DNA of 18,020 nt, taken from JBEKJU01 sp050011095 (GTDB taxonomy: Bacteria > Desulfobacterota > Syntrophorhabdia > Syntrophorhabdales > WCHB1-27). Within the stretch, counting starts at the first letter, position 1, and every line of letters begins with the position of its first letter. The DNA lies in the NCBI GenBank assembly GCA_050011095.1, contig JBEKJU010000067.1, forward strand, positions 1-18,020, read 5' to 3'. Both the position numbers and the translations under genes were made by a program. Shown in pieces: positions 14,069-18,020 of the stretch. The notes beneath the pieces are model-generated. The model made no database searches. It was not told where the DNA came from and saw nothing but the letters and a program-made list of their open reading frames with translations.

Positions 14069-15676
14069 ATGGTGCGCACCTCCCCTATCCTGCCGGGACT
14101 GCGCATATGGCCGGCCCTTCTTCTCCTCTCCCTCGTCTGTCTTCTCCTCCCGGCCGACCCGACACATGCCGCCGAAGAGGCGGTCACCTTCGAGGTGCTC
14201 TCCTTTACCGTTGAAGGGAACACCATCATGCCGGGAAAGAAGATCCTGGACCTGCTGCAGCAGTACAAGGGGCCGGGCAAGACCGCCGGGGACGTGGAGA
14301 AGGCCCGGGACGCCCTGGAAAAGATGTACCACGACGCGGGCTATCCCGCGGTGCTCGTGAACCTCCCCGAGCAGACGGTAAAGGGGGGAAGGATCATCCT
14401 CCAGGTGATCGAGAGCAAGATCGGGAACGTCCGGGTCTCGGGAAACCGGTGGTTCACCCAGGAGAAGATCCTGCGCGATCTCCCCTCCCTTGCGCCGGGC
14501 AAGGTCCTTTACGTACCCGCGGTGCAGGAGGATCTGATGTATGTCAACCGTGGCCAGGACCTGAAGGTCTCCCCCGGCCTTTCACCGGGAACGGAGCTTG
14601 GCCTGACGGACGTGGACCTCAAGGTGGAAGACCAGCTCCCCCTCCATGGAAATCTGGAGCTCAATAACCGGGCCACCCAGAATACCACCGATCTGCGGCT
14701 GAACGCCATGCTCCGGTACGACAACCTATGGCAGATGGACCATTCCGTTTCCGCTCAGTTTCAGGTCTCTCCCGAGGATACCGGGCAGGTAAAGATGTAC
14801 GCCCTTTCCTATACGCTCCCCGCCCCCTGGATGCGCGATCAGCAGATAGCCGTCTACGGGGTCAAGTCGGACAGCAATACCACCGTCTTCGGTCAGGGCC
14901 TCCTCATCAACGGCAAGGGGAGCATCCTGGGGCTCCGGTACGTGATCCCCCTGGCCCCCTACGCCGCATATGCGCACAACGTGACCCTCGGCATCGACTA
15001 CAAGGATTTCAAGGATACCACGGGCTTCATGACCGGTGGGGGCGTGCCGGTGCCGGTGAGGTACGCGCCCCTCCTCTTCTCCTATAGCTCCTCCCTGCCG
15101 GACGCGCGGGGCGCCACCCGCTTCAGCGCGGGCCTTAACGTGGCCGTCCGCAGCCTGGTCTCGAACGTGGAGCAGTTCGAGGATGCCCGGTACCAGACCA
15201 GGGGGAACTATCTCTACCTAACGGCCGGAGTGGAGAGGGATGTGAAGCTCCCGGCGGGTATGGGCCTCTTCCTCAAGCTGGACGGCCAGATCGCCGACCA
15301 GCCGCTCATCTCGCACGAGCAGTACCTGGCCGGCGGCATGATGAACGTGCGGGGCTATGATGAGGCGGAGGTCATGGGGGATGACGCCTTCCATGGGACC
15401 ACGGAGTTGTCCGCGCCCGACCTGGGGCCTCTCCTCGGCCTGAAGAAGATACAGGTCACGCCCTATATCTTTTACGACTACGCCTGGCTGGAGGTGATAA
15501 ACCCCCTCCCCTCCCAGAGGGCGACCAACGATCTTCAGGGCACGGGAGCCGGGCTCCGGGGGACCGCCTACAAGAATTTCTACTATGAGCTCGATCTGGC
15601 CTTTCCCCTCGTGGCGACGAGCCAGACGAGCAGGTACAGCGAACACTGGTACTTCAAGACGGGTGTGCAGTTTTGA
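14069..15676 (+). CDS. TpsB outer-membrane transporter, FhaC/ShlB/HecB family
   Basis: A complete 535-residue two-partner secretion transporter that exports its TpsA partner across the outer membrane. Residues 1-35 form the signal peptide (ALLLLSLVCLLL, ending THAAEE). Residues 38-116 are the first POTRA domain (VTFEVLSFTVEGNTIMPGKK; ALEKMYHDAGYPAVLVNLPE; GGRIILQVIESKIG). The second POTRA runs from about 118 to 187 (NVRVSGNRWFTQEKILRDLP). The barrel begins with GNLELNNRATQNTTDLR (194-210). VRGY (427-430) is the conserved tip motif of the L6 lid loop. The last residue is the usual outer-membrane C-terminal F, preceded by alternating WYFKTGVQF. There is no strong ribosome-binding site before the ATG at 14069, so translation may depend on coupling to the small gene upstream. 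The TpsA partner begins 31 bp downstream. Confidence 0.95.
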   Translation: MVRTSPILPGLRIWPALLLLSLVCLLLPADPTHAAEEAVTFEVLSFTVEGNTIMPGKKILDLLQQYKGPGKTAGDVEKARDALEKMYHDAGYPAVLVNLPEQTVKGGRIILQVIESKIGNVRVSGNRWFTQEKILRDLPSLAPGKVLYVPAVQEDLMYVNRGQDLKVSPGLSPGTELGLTDVDLKVEDQLPLHGNLELNNRATQNTTDLRLNAMLRYDNLWQMDHSVSAQFQVSPEDTGQVKMYALSYTLPAPWMRDQQIAVYGVKSDSNTTVFGQGLLINGKGSILGLRYVIPLAPYAAYAHNVTLGIDYKDFKDTTGFMTGGGVPVPVRYAPLLFSYSSSLPDARGATRFSAGLNVAVRSLVSNVEQFEDARYQTRGNYLYLTAGVERDVKLPAGMGLFLKLDGQIADQPLISHEQYLAGGMMNVRGYDEAEVMGDDAFHGTTELSAPDLGPLLGLKKIQVTPYIFYDYAWLEVINPLPSQRATNDLQGTGAGLRGTAYKNFYYELDLAFPLVATSQTSRYSEHWYFKTGVQF

Positions 15677-15707
15677 TGGGGGTTCATTTCTTGAGGGGGA
15701 TAAAAAG

Positions 15708-18020
15708 ATGATCCGAAGGGCGTTGCTGATGGTCATGGGCAGCCTGATGGTGGTCCCGTCCCTCCTTTGGGCGGGGGGGGTTGCCATCCCGGGATTCTAC
15801 GGCACAATCGCGTCGACGCTCCCTGCCGTGGGCGCGAACACGGTGCCCGTCCTGAAGGACATCGTCCAGGGGGTGGGCTCGGTGACCACGACCGGCGGCA
15901 ACTTCATGACCATCAAGCAGACGCAGCCCAAGGCGGTCATCGACTGGAGGAGATTCAACATAGGATCGAACGCCACCGTCTATTTCAACCAGCAGGGCAA
16001 CGCGACGTGGGCCGCCCTCAACCGGATATGGGACGCGAGCCCGAGCCAGATCTTCGGCACCCTCAAAGCGGACGGGCAGGTCTATCTGATCAACCAGAAC
16101 GGCATTCTCTTCGCCCCCGGCTCGCAGGTGAACGTCCACACCCTCGTCGCCTCATCGCTCAACCTCGATGTCGATGACTGGCTCAAGAACACCTGGTCCA
16201 GCACAAGCGCCAACACAACCATCTTCCTCGCGTTTGCTGATACGAACAGCGGTTACAAGATCAACGGCCAGCCCGACTCGTTCTACGGCTCCTCGGCTAC
16301 CCCCGGCGCCGTGTCGAACGCCGGGACCATCCAGACGCCGGCAAGCGGGGGCGGCTCCGTCTTCCTGATCGGCCCCCAGGTGGATAACAGCGGGGCCATC
16401 GTGACGCCGAGCGGCCAGATAGGGCTCGTGGCGGGGACCAGCCTGGAGCTGGACTCCGGTGGTTCCAGCTATGAGTATCCCGGCGGCGATACGCGCACCG
16501 CGCTGATCGTAAAGATGGACAAGAGTCCCCCCTCGGGGTCCACCGCCACGAACCTGGCGGGCGGGTACCTTGCCGCCGACACCGGCCTCGTCGGCATGTA
16601 CGGCTACATCGTGAACCAGGACGGCGTGATCCGCTCGGTCACCGCAGTCCAGCAGGGCGCCCACGTGGAGCTCTTCGCCTCCAATACGATCTCCACCGGA
16701 CCCGGAAGCCTGATCGACGTACCCGTCTCCACGTCTTCCGACAAGATCAACAGCACGTTCACCACCGAACAAAGCAGTATCACCCTGAGCGGCCTCGACC
16801 CCACTAATCCCGCAAACCCTTATGTCTACCCAAGCCTTATCGAGCACTACGGCTCCATTATTGCCCCCTCAGGGCTCGTGACGATGGATGCCGTGAACCG
16901 GGTCTATCTGGCATCGGGGAGCACGATCAATGTGAACGGCCTCTGGCTCGACGAGCCCGCAAGCGCCGGTCTCTTCTCGGTACAGTTGAATACTTACAAC
17001 CTCAGGGACAGCTTTTCCCAGAAGGGGGGTCTGCTCCAGGGGGCGACCATCACTATGAGCCAGCTTGCCGGTTCGGCCATCGGAGACGTATCCGGGGCCT
17101 ACACCGCCCTCGACCTGAGCGCCGAGGAGCGGCATACGGCGGGAGGCACGGTCAACATCAACGTGACCGGGTCAAAGGGCGACATCATCGAGAGACAGGG
17201 GGCGGTTGTCGATTTCTCCGGGGGCGGGATCACCTACGCCGCGGGCGCCCTGGATACGACCGTGCTCGTCTCGGGGACAAACATCTACTCCATAAGCGCC
17301 GCCTTACCCGACATCACGTATAACCGGATACTGAACGTGCAGACCTTCACCAATTCACGCTTCGGAATCACCGAGGAATACGACGGCGTCTACTACGGCG
17401 GGGCCTTTCCGGTGAACAAATACGTGCCCCAGTACACGGTGGGGAGCAACGCGGGCGCCCTGACCCTCCAGGCGTCGACGGTTGCCCTCGACGGGACCCT
17501 TCTCGGCCAGGCGACAAACGGCCTGCAGCAGACGAGCGCCTCAAACCCCGTCAACGGTACGGGCAACCAGTCGGAATCCGGCTATATCGAGGCGACCGGC
17601 GGGAAGCTCAACATAACCGTGACGGGCGGGATTGCTTCCGACCCCCAGGGTGGTTCCATTACCTTGAGCAGCGAGACCACTCCGCTGTCGCCGGACTTCA
17701 CCCCGACCAACTCCAAGGGAAACATTACCCCATTGCCCTCCAATAATACCGTCCTCTCCGCCGCCACGTTGGACAACGCGGACCTCAGCACCCTCACCCT
17801 CGCGGCCAACACGACCATCACCCTGGCGCGGGACACCGGGATCACGCTCGCCCCCGGCGGAGCCTTCAACGCCACGGCGCGAAGGATCGAGGACTACGGA
17901 AGCGTAACGGTCCCCGGCGGATCCATCGGCCTCACCCTCGCGACGAACACGACATCCAAGGGCACGTCGAACTACATCCCCCTGGACGAGCGGATTTACC
18001 TCGCCACGGGAAGCTCCCTC
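15708..18020 (+). CDS. TpsA exoprotein, filamentous-haemagglutinin-like (5' part, runs off the window)
   Basis: The frame is open from the ATG at 15708 to the window end: 771 codons with no stop. GAGGGGG lies about eight bases before the ATG. Residues 1-22 are a short signal peptide (MIRRALLMVMGSLMVVPSLL). The TPS secretion domain follows: VIDWRRFNIGSNATVYFNQQ (77-96), ALNRIWDASPSQIFGTLKAD (103-122) and the NPNG-type motif, here NQNGILFAPGSQV (129-141), with VASSLNL after it. Further on are beta-helix-like repeats and long G/S/T/N-rich stretches, as in large adhesins; NLRDSFSQKGGLLQGATITM (about 427-446) is one landmark. It is secreted by the adjacent TpsB and probably surface-exposed or released. 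An eight-G run falls at codons 22-25. C-terminal features are not visible, so adhesin, cytolysin and contact-dependent toxin types cannot be separated. Confidence 0.92.
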   Translation, partial: MIRRALLMVMGSLMVVPSLLWAGGVAIPGFYGTIASTLPAVGANTVPVLKDIVQGVGSVTTTGGNFMTIKQTQPKAVIDWRRFNIGSNATVYFNQQGNATWAALNRIWDASPSQIFGTLKADGQVYLINQNGILFAPGSQVNVHTLVASSLNLDVDDWLKNTWSSTSANTTIFLAFADTNSGYKINGQPDSFYGSSATPGAVSNAGTIQTPASGGGSVFLIGPQVDNSGAIVTPSGQIGLVAGTSLELDSGGSSYEYPGGDTRTALIVKMDKSPPSGSTATNLAGGYLAADTGLVGMYGYIVNQDGVIRSVTAVQQGAHVELFASNTISTGPGSLIDVPVSTSSDKINSTFTTEQSSITLSGLDPTNPANPYVYPSLIEHYGSIIAPSGLVTMDAVNRVYLASGSTINVNGLWLDEPASAGLFSVQLNTYNLRDSFSQKGGLLQGATITMSQLAGSAIGDVSGAYTALDLSAEERHTAGGTVNINVTGSKGDIIERQGAVVDFSGGGITYAAGALDTTVLVSGTNIYSISAALPDITYNRILNVQTFTNSRFGITEEYDGVYYGGAFPVNKYVPQYTVGSNAGALTLQASTVALDGTLLGQATNGLQQTSASNPVNGTGNQSESGYIEATGGKLNITVTGGIASDPQGGSITLSSETTPLSPDFTPTNSKGNITPLPSNNTVLSAATLDNADLSTLTLAANTTITLARDTGITLAPGGAFNATARRIEDYGSVTVPGGSIGLTLATNTTSKGTSNYIPLDERIYLATGSSL
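15773..15780 (+). repeat. Poly-G tract (G8) in the TpsA signal-peptide region
   Basis: Eight consecutive G fall in codons 22-25, right at the likely signal-peptidase site. A one-base gain or loss would shift the frame. One of the two alternative frames runs only to a stop at 16175-16177, so slippage would switch the protein off. Confidence 0.8.

Noticed and set aside
13859..14332. 157-codon minus-strand frame over the small gene and the tpsB start
   Set aside because: It has no motif, no ribosome-binding site, and runs against a tightly spaced operon.
16152..16847. 231-codon minus-strand frame inside the TpsA gene
   Set aside because: It is the complement of a GC-rich, codon-biased real gene with a recognised TPS domain; its sequence has no family motif.
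1..18020. CRISPR array, tRNA or rRNA genes
   Set aside because: I saw no regularly spaced direct repeats of 25-40 bp, no tRNA-like cloverleaf with a TTCGANTC arm, and no conserved rRNA segments. A tRNAscan/Infernal run would be the proper test.

Overview
The window looks like a chromosomal segment of a GC-rich Gram-negative bacterium. The signs are a two-partner secretion (TPS) outer-membrane system, a PEP-CTERM-type sorted exoprotein, a periplasmic-sensor/PAS protein, and several signal peptides of Gram-negative type. The style (SBP-PAS sensor, PLP-type PEP-CTERM, SlyD-like FKBP beside a TPS pair) recalls Desulfobacterota/Geobacter-like or Nitrospirota genomes. That placement is an inference; no rRNA or other marker gene is present.

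Layout. 1-650: a hairpin cluster resembling the end of an IS200/IS605-type element, then unassigned sequence with a possible small membrane-protein remnant. 649-2077 (-): a sensor with a solute-binding domain, a membrane segment and a PAS domain, broken by two frameshifts. 2485-3273 (+): an intact crotonase-family gene with its own sigma70-like promoter and a non-canonical active site. 3275-3774: no assignable gene. 3775-6574 (-): a small membrane-anchored protein and a 730-residue beta-strand-repeat exoprotein with a PLP-type PEP-CTERM tail, separated by a clear terminator. 7225-7938 (-): DUF72 protein. 8094-9830 (-): an SRPBCC/AHSA1 protein, a secreted 261-residue protein of unknown function, an out-of-frame second copy of that protein's last 25 or so codons, and a frameshifted small gene ending at a strong hairpin.

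10250-12540 is a gene graveyard. A quinone-oxidoreductase-like gene carries a frameshift and an amber stop. Around it lie C-terminal stubs of an alpha/beta hydrolase, a short-chain dehydrogenase, a DUF362 protein and an isoprenylcysteine-methyltransferase-like protein, all on the minus strand. The last stub is fused directly to a scrap of IS3-family OrfA on the plus strand.

12993-18020 (+) is the most coherent unit: a tight operon of a periplasmic SlyD/FKBP-like protein, a 58-residue basic protein, a TpsB (FhaC/ShlB-type) transporter, and the first 771 codons of a TpsA filamentous-haemagglutinin-like exoprotein that runs off the window. The likely logic is that TpsA crosses the inner membrane by Sec, is kept unfolded in the periplasm (possibly helped by the FKBP), and is secreted by TpsB. 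A run of eight G in the TpsA signal-peptide region could make it phase-variable. The FKBP plus small-protein arrangement in a TPS operon is the best candidate here for an under-described system.
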